From positions 235,530,350 to 235,594,349 of the forward strand of contig CM066321.1 of the NCBI GenBank assembly GCA_033807775.1: a DNA stretch of 64,000 bases, written 5' to 3'. The notes under the pieces were generated by a model, which saw only the letters and a list, made by a program, of their open reading frames with translations, ran no database searches and had not been told where the DNA came from. This document shows positions 31,815 through 43,300 of the stretch, piece by piece (position 1 is the first letter of the stretch; every line of letters starts with the position of its first letter). The position numbers and the translations under genes are program-made. Source of the DNA: Saussurea involucrata (taxonomy: Eukaryota > Streptophyta > Magnoliopsida > Asterales > Asteraceae).

Positions 31815-34800
31815 ATGGCATCTTCTGACATTCCCAAGAACACCATCGCTGAGAACACTGCTGCTGATGATACTGCTGAGGAAGTGGAAATCCTCAAGGC
31901 TCCTCAGGTCAAGTTCTCTCTTGACAAACTGGATTAGACAAAGATAAACAACCTCTACGCGCTTCTCGAGTTTCCTCCTCGAAAGCAAGTTACACATCTA
32001 GATGATGTTGTAAACTTCCTAAAGAACTGCTCCATCTTCACAGCCCTGACCATAACACCTCCTGCACATCAACTTTTGCTATCCCAATTCTGGTACTCTG
32101 CCAGACACTCTCAGCTACCATCAGCCAAAGACCCCTTAAAAACCATTGATTGCATCCTCTGCGATATCGAATATGGCACTATGAAGATTACACCTGCCAT
32201 CATTCGCAAAGCCCTGAACCTTCCCTTGGCCACCAAAAAAAACCTTTTGTTCCTCTCCCTGACCCTAAGAAAAACTCAGACAGGGAAGCCATCATTGCAT
32301 TCTTCGATGCAATGGCCTATGTATGGGAAACTGGAAGGGACATGAAGCCCGAGAAGAAGCTGACCATTATCAAGAATTAAAAAATGCCCAGCGAGATGAA
32401 TTTCATCTTCGCCCATGTTTTCAGCTGCATGACTGCCAAGACCGGCTCCTCTGACCAAGCCGCAAAGCCTCAGCAAGCAATGGGATATGCATTGCTGAAA
32501 GGTCTACATATAGACTGGGCATCGATTATCTATGATGACCTGGTACTCAGAGTGGACTCCATCGCTGACAGATCTCCATGGGTTCCCTATCCTCGATTCA
32601 TCAGCGCCGTATTCCAAAAAGGCCTGAAGGAAAGCTACCCATTAGAGGGTGACCTGAAACTCTCTCAGGTCGGCTCTAAGATTCTCGACTTCAAGCCGAT
32701 GGAAAAATGAGGTACGTCTTTCTACTCTTCTAACTCTTCTAAACCCCACTTCTTCTACTTCTGCAGCTCCTTCAGCGGAGAAACCCACCGCTGATACCCC
32801 AGCTGCAACCTCCATTCCTTCTCTTAAAAGGAAACATTCTGACACCCAACTTGGTTCCAAAAGAACCAAGAAAACCAAGGAGCAACCCCAGCAATCTATT
32901 GCTAAAGACTGCTCAGCTCCTCTTGTTGGGCTGAAGGAAAGTTCAGTGGTACGCTCTGCCACGGCTGAACAAGCCACCCACTCTATCCCAACTTCAGCGT
33001 CTCCAAACGCTGAGGTTACAAACTTGGAATCTACCCAACCTCCTTCAGTCTCTCAAAAGACTGATGAAGTGATTCTCAGCGAATCCAACGCTGAACTCAG
33101 TACCCAACCTCCATTCTTACCCTTCGCTTCTCCCTCTACTCATTTGGACTCCACTCCAATTATCACTGAAGCACCTGTCATTCCTCCAGAAGCTAAAGAT
33201 AATACTCTTCAAGGAGTGATGGGCATAGGACCTGCAGAGATGACCATATGTACACGCACTTTAGCTGACGATATGGAACTTTACTCAGGAACCCGAGATT
33301 TTGATGAATTCACCAATCCTCCTGCAGGTACACACCAACCCATATACACTATTACTAAACCCCAAACTTCTGAGCTTTCCTCTGTTCACAAGTTTCTATA
33401 TGTTACAGGTCCTAATTTGAGAGACATCAACGCCTCTCTGAAGACAATAGACACGACGCTGACAGGTCTGACTACTACTCTTTCCGACAACTCTTCAGCT
33501 GTAACAAACGCTGGAGAGAATCTTACAAAGCTGACAACTGTCGTCAAAAAGAATGCCTCCAAAGCTGATTTGGAGAAGGTTGATAAATCACTCACTGACT
33601 TTGCCAAGGTTCTCTCTGACATCTACACTGACTTTGCCAAGGTTCTCTCTGACATCTACACCGACTAACTTGACATCAAGAAGTCAGTTAACACCATGTC
33701 CAGCGAAGTCACAACGCTGAAGACATCGGTTGGCATACTCGAAGGTGACATGTCTGCTGTAAAGACTGATGTCAGCTCCGTCAAGACTGACATGAGTTCT
33801 GTGAAGGCTGATGTCAATACGATGAAGAATGACATCACTTCTATGAACACTTTGTTGTAGCAGATCCTGACCAACATGACCGCCCCTGCACCTCCATCTT
33901 TTACTACGGCGGATCGTGCTGAACTCGTGAAGATCAATCCTGGTATTTCTGGCATAGAAAACTGATTATCAGCGATTGAAATCTGTGTGGGGATCTCTGG
34001 CCAAGAAGACAGGGAAACCACACACGCTGCTGAATCATCACCTTCCTCCCCCAGTCATCATGAAAAAAGAGGGGGAGAAGAGCGCTGAAGACCCGGAGAA
34101 GAGCGCTGAAGACCTTTCCCATGATGAATCTATCAGGGGAGAGAAGACTGAAGACCTCACCTTTACTGAAGAGGGTGAGAAGACAACTGAAGCAGCCGCT
34201 GGACCTCAGGAAGATGAACACCCTGAGGGAACCGAGAAGCTTACCTCTGTATCTGAGGGGAACAACTCGAAGAAGAAGCTGAAGAAACTGAGTCTGAAGT
34301 TGAAGATGAAGTAGCCATCGACTTATCTGATGATGAACCATCCTCTTCTCCAAAGAATGATGATGAAGATGATGATGTTGATGACTCTTTTATCGTCAAG
34401 CCTGCTCAGAGATCTAAAGCTCTTAAAGGTATTCTGATAAATGAACCTACAGGGTAGCGGACAAAGACAAAGCCATCAGCATCTGAAGCTGACAAGAGAA
34501 AAGGAAAAAGTGTCGCTGAAAATGAAAATCTGATGATCTTGCTTAAAACGCCGGTTTGTTAGGTATATTAACCTCTTCCTTACTCCACATCCCACCTCTA
34601 TACACTTTATCAGTTCTACTCTCTCCAAACCTCCATAAACTTTATCCCACTCTTTCTCTATCTCTGTTCTACCCATGTTCTTACCTTTAAGATCGCTGTG
34701 TTTCAGCTAGTCCTCTCCCCTGTTTGAGGATATCGCTGAAGTTCCTATAGTTGCGACTTCGCCAACAATAATCCCAGCTCCCAACGCTGAAGAAATAATC

Positions 34801-35931
34801 CCGGTCTTAGATTTGATCTCTGAGACTGATGAACCTGAAGAACAGATGCTCTCTCACAAAAACAGACCTTCCTTGGCTCCTCAAAAGATAAGTGAAGAGG
34901 ATCAAGAAAAGAGAGATGAAATGATCAAGAGACTCGAAGATCAGCGAATCATTCTGAAGCGTGATCAACTTCCTTCCGTTCCTCCAAAGTTCAGAGATGA
35001 ACGCCTAATCGCTGAAAGAAGGGAAGCTGAAGAAAAATACAGAGAATACGCCATCCAGCTTACTCAACGATCAATAAAATACCCCAAGCTGAAAAGAGTT
35101 CCCATTGATGTTAAACATCAGCTATGGGATGATGCTCAAAAGATCGTTAGAGAAAAGACTAAGGTCTCTGATACGACTTTGGAATGGGCTAAACAAATGC
35201 TAACCTATCGATCTAGACCATCCAAAATCATCAAAGTAAACATCAGAGGAAGACTGTACGCAGACGTTCCTGTTGTTGAAGTGGATGTCTACAGAGAAGA
35301 CAAGACCAAGCAAACCTTCTATGCTGCTACCTTAGAAAAGTTTGGTCTCTATGAATGGTTAGAAACAAAATTAGCCATTCAGGGATCGCGCTCAAAGTTC
35401 AAAAGCCATGTCGAGAAGATCTTAAACAAACAGATGGACCTGGTTTCCTCTGCTGTGGATATTCCTCCTTCTACTCTTCTTCCTCAACAAAGAAAAGTCT
35501 CTGCTAAGGAAAAGAAAGTCTCAGATTCAGGTCCTCTTATACGGAATGAAACAGGTATTGGTTTCTCTCGTGCTGAAGTTCTTGGCCCTGATGCTGATCT
35601 CTCAGCGCTTGACACCTCCCTACCACCTGGAGAAACTTTCATTCATGGCACATTTGTAAGTGATCCCTATGGTATATTCTTTTTAGACTACTATGGAAAC
35701 CATCACTTTCAACGTATCTCTGAGCTCCACCTCGCTCCCATCGAACAACTCAGAGATCTCATACACTGGTGTGAAGTCAGACGCGACATTAAAGCTAGCC
35801 ACCTGATGCCCTTGATTTTTGAAGAAGCTCTGAAGAAAAAGAATCAAGGAGTAGATGTCCCTGACTGGATGATTCCCACATCAAAGACCCTCGATGAACT
35901 TCTCATCAAGGAAGAACCTTTTGACGGATAG
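31815..35931 (+). pseudogene. Post-pol ORF of element C, broken; last 372 codons open
   Basis: Start ATG 31815 (MASSDIPK). N-terminal block: SQFWYSAR near 32085 and signature SCMTAKTGSSDQ at 32423-32458. A basic NLS-like cluster (about 32824-32880) follows, then FLYVTGPNLRDIN near 33390 and a coiled coil (about 33420-33860) containing a 33-bp tandem duplication and five 7-residue repeats. The distal part 34813-35931 is an unbroken frame with HKNRPS, a VYREDKTKQTFYAATLEKFG module near 35285-35350 and a similar second module near 35660-35770 (FLDYYGNHHFQRISELHLAP). Ends EEPFDG-stop. Stops at 31935, 32378, 32708, 33666 and 33858; frame changes near 32240, 32715 and in 33960-34800. Hydrophilic throughout, no membrane segment. 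Function unknown. Confidence 0.8.
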
Positions 35932-36200
35932 GATCTCCTTGTAATTCTTTCTATCCTTATCTGTCTACATCTTTTGTACTAGTAATTTTATTCGATGTAC
36001 TTGTAATTTTTCCACTTCTCTCTGTAATCTTTACACAATTTAAAGAAAAATTTCAGCGAATGTACTTTACTCCATCAGTACAGAAAAGATCCCAGAAAAC
36101 AGTAAAAGGGACAAATATTTTTATGAGTTCTTTTTATCCTTGTGTTTTCATTAAATAGCAATTTTCTCTGTTGCTATGTCATAATAAAATAGGGGGAGAT
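35932..36200 (+). other. 3' untranslated region and PPT of element C
   Basis: T-rich, with the polypurine tract AGGGGGAGA at 36191-36199 abutting the 3' LTR. This tract primes plus-strand DNA synthesis in this element type. Confidence 0.85.
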
Positions 36201-37170
36201 TGTTGATCCAAACCCTCAGTGATTTGATAATGACCCTCTCTTATATACTTAGTGAAAATTGTAAGTAAACAATATGTATTAGAGTTTCACTATCGCTGAT
36301 AAGTACTAAGATCTTACAGTACCGCTGATAGGAACTCTCGCTCTTTAGATTAAATATTCAGCGAACACTGTTCACCATAATACTCTGAGTCTGTTCAGTA
36401 CTTATGGTGATCGCTGATAAGTTAGTTGTTTACTTATGATTCCTGAAGACAAGTTTCACGTTAACATAGGTTCTACGCTGAAGTCGAAGAGCAAGCTCGA
36501 GAACCAGCGACAAGTCTCCTAATGAACTGATGCGGATCAGCGAAGACTCCGATTTGTCCACTCAACGTGAAGTATCAAGTACAAGACTTCAGCTATCGCT
36601 AAACTCTATCATTCGCTGATATAGAATGATAGATCGCTGAATCAACGAAAAGCTGATCATGAAGTCCTCCGTACAAAGTACTTTTTTCTTAACCACCCTT
36701 GCACGTCTCCGTACGATATGTCAGAAAAAGAACCTCCTTATTGTCAGAATTCGTACAACCACTCTGATACTACACTGTTCAACATGCGGCTACTAAGGTT
36801 GTCAACAAAGGTCAATGACATGCAACCAATCAGCTGTTGCCACGTGTAAAGTGTAAACTGCAATGCATTTAATGAATGCAGTATATAAGAAGAAGAACTC
36901 ACTTCTTTTTGAAGTAACTTGCTAACTCTGGACAAGTTCATCCTTCTTATTTTGAGATAGGTTATTATTAGTAATTTCCTTCTTTTTCTTAGTGCAAGAA
37001 ACTTAGTGTTCCAACTTGTTTAGATTTAGGTTTATCCTTAATCTTGTTTCCGCAACAAGCTGTAAATTGTTAATGATTTATCAATAAACAATTTAGAAAA
37101 GTAAAATCTGTGTGTTTGTATTCAACCCCCCCCCCCTTCTACAAACTTGTATAACCCTTCGGGACCAACA
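36201..37170 (+). repeat. 3' LTR of element C (970 bp)
   Basis: TGTTGATCC...GGGACCAACA. Eight CGCTGA/TCAGCG words, where about 0.5 is expected by chance. TATA box TATATAAG at 36882-36889; a C-rich run near 37127-37138 before the terminus. Confidence 0.95.
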
Positions 37171-37899
37171 ATCCTGCACCCTGACTTTCTTGCATAACTA
37201 CGAGATCAATTCTATAGGAAGAAAGCAAAACCCGTCAAAAAAGTCTTCTCGGACTCAAAAATTGACAAGGTAATATACTGCAAGTTGTCCCATACCCACT
37301 GAAGAGAGGTTTACTACAACCTTTACAGAGTCAAGAGGGTAGACAGATCAGAAACCACGTTCTCAGATGCAGATCTGAGAAACCTAAATCTCTATGATCT
37401 ACCTGATCTTCTGCAATGGGCAAGAGAGAACTACGACCACAGACTCGAAGTCCAAAGTGCTTACCGAGAAATCAGGATAGCCATGCGCGAAAGACTTCTG
37501 ATGTATAGCATGACTGACTTCCAACTAGGACTCGACCTTAGCGTAAGAGGTTTGAGGATACCAGCACCAGAAAATGACTGCTCACCCTCTGCCATACCAA
37601 ACTCTATAATCACATTCCCGAGGATTGGGTACGTCTACCAAGATCCAACTGGAAAGTTAAAATTATTCCTAGAGGTTGATTGCCAAAAACACGCAACAAG
37701 TACTCTGGTAGAGTTCAGAGCCAACCTCTTGGAGCACAGAGGAACTGAGCTCAAGGATCAAGCTCTCGCAGACAGATTGATAGAGGTCACTGACTCCGTC
37801 ATCAACTTCAGAAACCTCTGCATTTAAATATATCGTGAGTTCAAAGGTGGAGGAATCGGAGGCCACAAGATCGACGGCTTCCCAAACGCCAGAATCTGA
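37171..37899 (+). pseudogene. Post-pol ORF of element A, C-terminal part
   Basis: Resumes A's extra ORF after element C (first five bases are the ATCCT TSD). It matches the end of E's ORF (62930-63578): a YRVKR...ETTFSDADLRNLNLYDLP module near 37321-37410, then MRERLLMYSMTDFQLGLDL (37483 on), SIITFPRIGYVYQDP and a conserved Cys-Gln-Lys motif near 37681. Stops occur near 37300 and at 37825; the natural end is TGA at 37897-37899. Confidence 0.8.
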
Positions 37900-38083
37900 C
37901 TTCCTCAACCTTCCTCTGCAAATTTAACTTTTCTTCTCATTGTAATCAAGTGTAAATGCCTCTGGCATATAATCTTATATGAAAAGAAAACATTCTACAG
38001 AGGTCAATTACCTTTTGTTGTGTACTTAGCCTAGAAAACCATGCATTTTTCAATTTTTTATTTTCCAATACTTAGGAGGAGAT
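37900..38083 (+). other. 3' untranslated region and PPT of element A
   Basis: Short T-rich tail. The polypurine tract AGGAGGAGA at 38074-38082 abuts the LTR; E keeps the intact form AGGGGGAGA. Confidence 0.8.
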
Positions 38084-38787
38084 TGTTAGCTCTAACTTCT
38101 ACTATTTATAGAAGTATTGAAAAATAGGCTAAGTATAGACTTCGACAGAGACTCTGCCAAGACACCGATAGAAGATCCAAGTGAAGACTACTGAAGACTT
38201 TCACAGAGGACAAGGCCACAGAGCCTCTGCCAAACTTGACAGAGCCTCTGTGGTATGAAGACTTAGAAGATTATTTGAAGATCAAGACGAAGACAATAGT
38301 GCCTCTCACATTCTCTGCTGTACGAAGATTCTGAAGATCATTCGTACAAGGCGTGCCCCGCCATATCCACGTGTCAACCTCTGATGGGTTACAACTTTAG
38401 CAGAAAACGGCGCACTACATTAACGTTGTACCTGTAGCGGTCCCACGATCGTGTCTTGTACGCTTTAGTCCTTGTTGTCTAGAACTTGTCCTCTGGTGAA
38501 TTGTATAAATAGAAGGCTCATGTTGAGCTCTTCTATTAAGCTTTGCACAACACACACACCCTTAAGAGCAGAATTCCTATTATACTTTCGGTGTTCTTGG
38601 TGTTATTATTTAAATCAATACAAAGTAAATTTTTGAGTTAATCTCGTATTTATTTACACTTTGTTTACTTGGTTTAGTGTGTTTCTCTATCGTAGATTAT
38701 CTTTTAGTTCGTTAAAACGCTTCCGCACCCTTATTTATTTGAACTGTTAGATATAAATATCATTGTTGAGTAAAATCGGGATCAACA
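38084..38787 (+). repeat. 3' LTR of element A (704 bp)
   Basis: TGTTAGCTCTAAC...GGATCAACA. It includes a 26-bp segment absent from the 5' LTR. TATAAATA at 38514-38521. Confidence 0.95.
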
Positions 38788-38792
38788 ATTAG
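38788..38792. repeat. Target-site duplication of element A, right copy (ATTAG)
   Basis: Exact match to 3516-3520; Z sequence resumes here. Confidence 0.95.
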
Positions 38793-39554
38793 TTTCCTTT
38801 TTAGGGAAGAAACATGTAAAATGGGGTTTTCGAGTTTCAAACAAGATGAAAAAGCTAAAAATAATGTTTGTTACCCGTTTCCTTTTTGGGACATAATGTG
38901 GAAAACAACATTTAAGACGAGAGAGAAAAGTTTAAACCTTAAAAACGTTTTAGGGTTTTTGAAAGAAAATCATGAAAAATATGATTTTTCGAATAAAAAC
39001 ATGTTTTGATCTTTATTAGCAAAGATTTAAGATCAAAAGGAGGTTTTCGTTTGTAATGTGCATAAGTTTAAGAATAAAAACCTAGAAACTTGAAGGTTTT
39101 GAGGTTCGAGTTCTTATGTTCTTTGAATGCCTTGGATGTTCTTGCCTTTGAGAGAGTTTGTGCGCGTAAAGAGAGAAAATATAAACGAGTCTTGTTTATA
39201 TAGGAAGGAGAAGAGAAAGTGATGAGCATGAAAAATACTAATCATGACATGGACACGTCCCACGAAGTTGATTGGACAAGAAGTGTAACGGACGAACGTG
39301 TCAGAGAAAAATGCGTTCCATGGGTTATCTCTAGAATGACGTCACACACGTTGTCTTTTTGGTTTTCAATAGATATCACTGATAAGAAATGTCAGTGATA
39401 GATTTGATTTTTAGAAGAACATCTCGCTGAAGAAAACATCAGTGAGTTAAGATAGAGAACGTAGCCAAGTATCAAAGAACATTTTCTCAGAGATAAGGAG
39501 ATGAGTGTCAGAGATAGAACCTTATTGCTGTCATAATGATTGACCACTGAAGAG
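38793..39554 (-). other. Spacer upstream of Z post-pol ORF with promoter-like motifs
   Basis: Non-coding on both strands. On the minus strand it has TGACGTCA near 39338-39345, CCAAT (39271-39275), GGACGTGTCC (39251-39260) and TATATAAAC (39202-39194), then a leader and AT-rich sequence like the C intron candidate. TCAGTG/CACTGA words (39367-39450) look like deaminated TCAGCG/CGCTGA. Confidence 0.6.
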
Positions 39555-39813
39555 TTATTCTTCAAGGTTCAGCATTCCAAGGACGCTGATGAGAAAGTTG
39601 AATCTTGTCTCATCAAGAGGTTTGGTAAAAGGGTCAGCTAGCTGATAGTCAGTGGGAATAAAATGAAGTTTTATGTCTCCATTCATCACATGATCTCTGA
39701 TAAATAGATATCCGATTTCGATGTGTTTGGTCTTTGAGTGTAGCACATGGTTGTTTGCTATAGCGATGGCACTAGTGTTGTCGCAATAGATTGGAATCTT
39801 TTATAGCTGAAGG
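39555..39813 (-). pseudogene. pol: pol C-terminus (RNase H end) of element Z
   Basis: The minus-strand frame reads HSKTKHIEIGYLFIRDHVMN... to FLISVLGMLNLEE-stop, 63 residues, and aligns almost residue for residue with C's 30650-30836. The upstream part to 39813 (CDNTSAIAIANN-like) is cut by element B. Confidence 0.85.
39809..39813. repeat. Presumed target-site duplication of element B, visible copy (GAAGG)
   Basis: Five bases next to B's LTR terminus. The partner lies outside the window, so this is unconfirmed. Confidence 0.5.
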
Positions 39814-40378
39814 TGTAGAAACCAGGATTCAATCTTACAATCAATTAAGAACAATTGAGCAATCAAACAGTGAAATGATAGAGATTTGGATCAAGCAACT
39901 TCGTATTCAATCAAGAACAGATAACAGATCTAGAGAGAGAATCTCTCAAAGATTACAAATTGATTACAAAGTTATGCGGAAAAGTTAGTTAGCTTACAAG
40001 TGCTAACTGCTATATATACTGTAAGAAAAGGCTAAAGCTACAGTACATATAAGTGGAAGACTAATAAAACAATTTCACGTGTCCTAATTAGTAACAGAAT
40101 ATAAAGCATAATATTCTATGACATAAGTTCTGAACAACGTATTCAGAACTTCTGAACATCCTTCTGATCAATTACTTCATAACATCCTTCAAGCACTTGG
40201 ACATTTTTATCTTCAACATCAGAAGTTTTGAGTCTCCTACTCAGAACTTTGAACCTTCTATTCAGACTTTCACACTTAGTAATCTTCAGTACAAAACTTC
40301 TGAGTCTTCTTACTCAGAACTCCGAGTCTTCTGTTCAGATATAAACACTTGTGTTTTGACAAAACTTCAGATCTAACA
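39814..40378 (-). repeat. 3' LTR of element B (565 bp)
   Basis: On the minus strand it starts TGTTAGATCTGAAG and ends GGTTTCTACA. Eight TTCTGA/TCAGAA words, about 0.3 expected. A TATATATA box lies at 40011-40018. Confidence 0.88.
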
Positions 40379-40390
40379 ATCTCCCCCTTT
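40379..40390 (-). other. Polypurine tract of element B
   Basis: Minus-strand AAAGGGGGAGAT abuts the LTR start. Confidence 0.88.
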
Positions 40391-40393
40391 TTG

Positions 40394-43300
40394 TCAAACA
40401 CTTCTGTACTGATCAACATTAAATTCTTTAAGTGCAGTCACAATCTTCAATAGGATCACATTCCTCAGAGCAAGTCTTCTATCAATATGCTCAATGAGAT
40501 CTTTTGTCTGTTGAATTTGAACTCCTCTTTGTACCTTCTTATTTAAGCTATTCTTGATGAATCTGAGAGTTCCAGAGCAGTATTTAGCAGCTTCACTCAC
40601 TTTGAAGTAGATCTTTTGCTTTTGTTTATTTTTCAGTATAACACCCAATTCTGGCCATTCAGTGACATATCCAGTCTTTAGGACATCTAGTTGCACATGT
40701 TCATTGTTTGGCTTTGACAAATAGACACAAGGTCTATGCACATATAAAGCAATTTGGAAATCCACATATGCATACCATATCAAAATATAAAACATGGCTT
40801 CTCTCACCACAGCCAGTGCTCCTCTTTCCTTTTTATACTTACTGCAGTCTTTATTTTGCAACAAACTGTACAACTTGTAGAAATCCACAACTGAAATCTT
40901 ATCAAAATCTGCTTCAGTAAAATAGTAGACTTTTCCATCTTCTCTGAGAACTTCAAACCCATAGTATTCATGCTTATTTATCTTCTTGACAACTAACTCT
41001 CTGATTCCAGTGATCATGAAATCATAATATACAGATTGCTTTTTCTTTTCCACAACTCTTGTCAATTCAGAACGAAGCCATCTAGAGAACTCTGACTTGT
41101 CATGATACACACTTAGAAAGTTTACTTTTTTTGGCTGAAAGAAGTTTGGCAACGCATACTCCAAAAACATTTCATTAAGATCAACAGGAATCTCTTCTTC
41201 ATTTGCCTCTGATTTTTCTGCTTGTTCAGTCTCTTGCATCTGAACATCTTGTGAAGACACAACATATTGATTATCTTCTTCAACATCATCTAAATAAACC
41301 CCATTCACTTGGTATTCAGTTGGAAAAACAAAATCAATATGTAATAGCTTCTTAGGATTTTCTTCTGAAAGCATCCATTCACTGTAATTTCTGACTTTAT
41401 TTCGGAGCTCCAATCTTTCATTAATACACCTGATGCACTTTCAATAAAATACCTTGATTGAATTCAGAATGAATGAATCTTTCATTTCCAACTTCTTCAC
41501 TAACAACCCCATCAAAGTTGTTTATTGCCTCCAGAGTTCTGATTGGACACATCAAGTTGCACTTCTCTTTTTTTGACTCAATAGCCAACTGGAAATCATA
41601 CAAGTACAAATTTCTAACATATATTCCCAAAATCCTTCTGCACTCAAGTTCTACCCAAGTCTCTTCAGTGCAAGCAAAGAACTTCACCAAGAAATTTTGA
41701 TCATCCAAAAACAATCTAAGGAAGTCAAAACTAGTTATGCTAACTTTCAGGTTCCCTTCTTTCAGAACTTCCATACTTACATATTTCAGACCATCAAACT
41801 CTTCGGTTTTAAACTCCAGTACATTTTCTATTCTTTTCTGAACATGTAACCTTTCATCAGGTTTTCTCAGCCTGTTTGAAGCTTCTACATATGTCATCTG
41901 TACCCTTTCATCCAAGAACCCATCAATGAAATTCTCAATGTCAACATACTCATCTTCATTGCAGTATACAGACTCATAGTTTTCTTCAGGGTATACATTA
42001 GCATAGAAGTTTCTTGCTAGTGGTGTATCTTCTCTTCAAACAATAAAGTCACACAGTGGTTCTTCAAGAATTGGCAAATCAATTCTGGGAATGATAATTG
42101 GACTTCTGTATGTATAGGAAGGCAAGAAGAAGTCTACAACTTTTACAAGATCTTCTTCTGACACATCTTCAAAGAAATATTCTGCAATATCTTTTTGAAA
42201 ACTCCTTGAATACCTGACTGTGCAATCCAAATCACCCATTAAATCAATTGGCCTCACACTTCTGATACACCTTAGAACATTCTGATTATTAAGAGCTCTC
42301 ATCAACTCACTATGCATCCTCCTTATCAGAACCTCATTCATCATTCTTTCTTCAATTTCAGAGTTAAGAAGTTCAACTCTGGTATAAGGAACAATCTCTA
42401 AGCATGTGTTCTCCTCAGATCTTTCCATTAAGCTTTCTTCAGAAACATCTGTCATACTTATCTCATAACCTTCTTCAGAAGAATCAGTCATCATTTCCTC
42501 TTCTGCCATAAAATTTTCATCATTTAAAGTAACTTCATCAGATCCAAAGATACTCACTGCCTTAACATTTTGATCTGCCATAACTACATCATCTACCATA
42601 AGTATTTCAGTTTCATCAGAATTCACCTCCACCTCTGTGTTTAACTCCAATTCCTCTGTTTTATCGGTACCTCCTTCAGAAGACTTTTCATGTACCACTT
42701 TATCAGTTTAAATATCATCCTCAGAATCTGAACTTATTGTTTGAACAATTATTGCCTTTTGAATATCTGCTGACTTCTCAACATCTTCTACCTCAGTGCT
42801 CTCAACATTTTCTAACTCAGTACTTAGCTTCTGCCTTTTCTCCCCCTTTTGATGATGATGAGGTTCATTATCATCAAATTTCCTCTTAAAGGACTGAGTT
42901 GATTCAGATTCTGGTTCTGCTACAGACAAAGGCATGATGGCAAGAGGCTTTGAAACACTAGCAAGGTTTGAACTAAAAGCTTTAACCAAAGAATTCTGCA
43001 TATCGTCCATACTTTTGAGAGTCTTCTTTTGAATTTCAGATAACTCATCCTTGATCTCCTTTTTATGAGATTCCAAGGTTACGTTTACTTCATCCACCTA
43101 TAGTTCAACAGATTTAGCTTTGCCCTCCAACATTGTTTAGAGATCCTTGATTTCATCTTTCAAGGAATCAACAATTTTCTCCAATTTCTCCACCTTTACA
43201 CCAAGATCATGATTTTGTTTATGAATCTTTTCAAATTCAGAAAAGTCTAACTTTGAACCTGGATCAACAAATGACCCAGTTTTCATGTGTTTAGGGAACA

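Larger units (their letters stand above)
16160..37170 (+). mobile_element. Element C: SIRE-like Ty1/copia retrotransposon with post-pol ORF, carrying element D in its 5' LTR
   Basis: LTRs of 970 bp each (5' LTR 16160-16824 plus 24810-25114; 3' LTR 36201-37170) and a perfect TSD. Without D the element is about 13 kb: PBS, gag 25197-27593, pol 27594-30836, spacer, post-pol ORF 31815-35931, PPT, LTR. I count roughly 27 LTR differences by eye (about 3%). Its whole length is dense in CGCTGA/TCAGCG. Gag and pol are broken by stops and frameshifts. Confidence 0.95.
3521..38787 (+). mobile_element. Element A: SIRE-like Ty1/copia retrotransposon with post-pol ORF, interrupted by elements C and D
   Basis: A complete but inactive element bounded by LTRs 3521-4198 and 38084-38787 (both TG...CA) and a perfect 5-bp TSD. 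Removing the inserted C/D block (16160-37175, including one TSD copy) leaves about 14.2 kb: gag, pol, a 1.1-kb spacer and a 4.8-kb post-pol ORF. LTRs differ at roughly 26 positions plus a 26-bp indel by eye. It is related to E throughout. Multiple stops in gag, pol and the extra ORF show it is defective. Confidence 0.95.
38793..39813 (-). mobile_element. Element Z, middle portion (pol end and spacer)
   Basis: Continuation of Z on the minus strand: the RNase H terminus at 39555-39813 and the spacer before its post-pol ORF. Element B cuts it at 39813, so the rest of Z's pol, gag and 5' LTR lie to the right of the window. Confidence 0.85.

Noticed and set aside
33669..33860. Heptad repeats in C as a minisatellite unrelated to coding
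   Set aside because: Units are multiples of three, keep frame and hold hydrophobic positions every seven residues, fitting a coiled coil.
38821..39009. 62-codon plus-strand frame after A's 3' LTR
   Set aside because: It is antisense to Z's spacer and has no homolog in the equivalent spacer of C; a chance frame.
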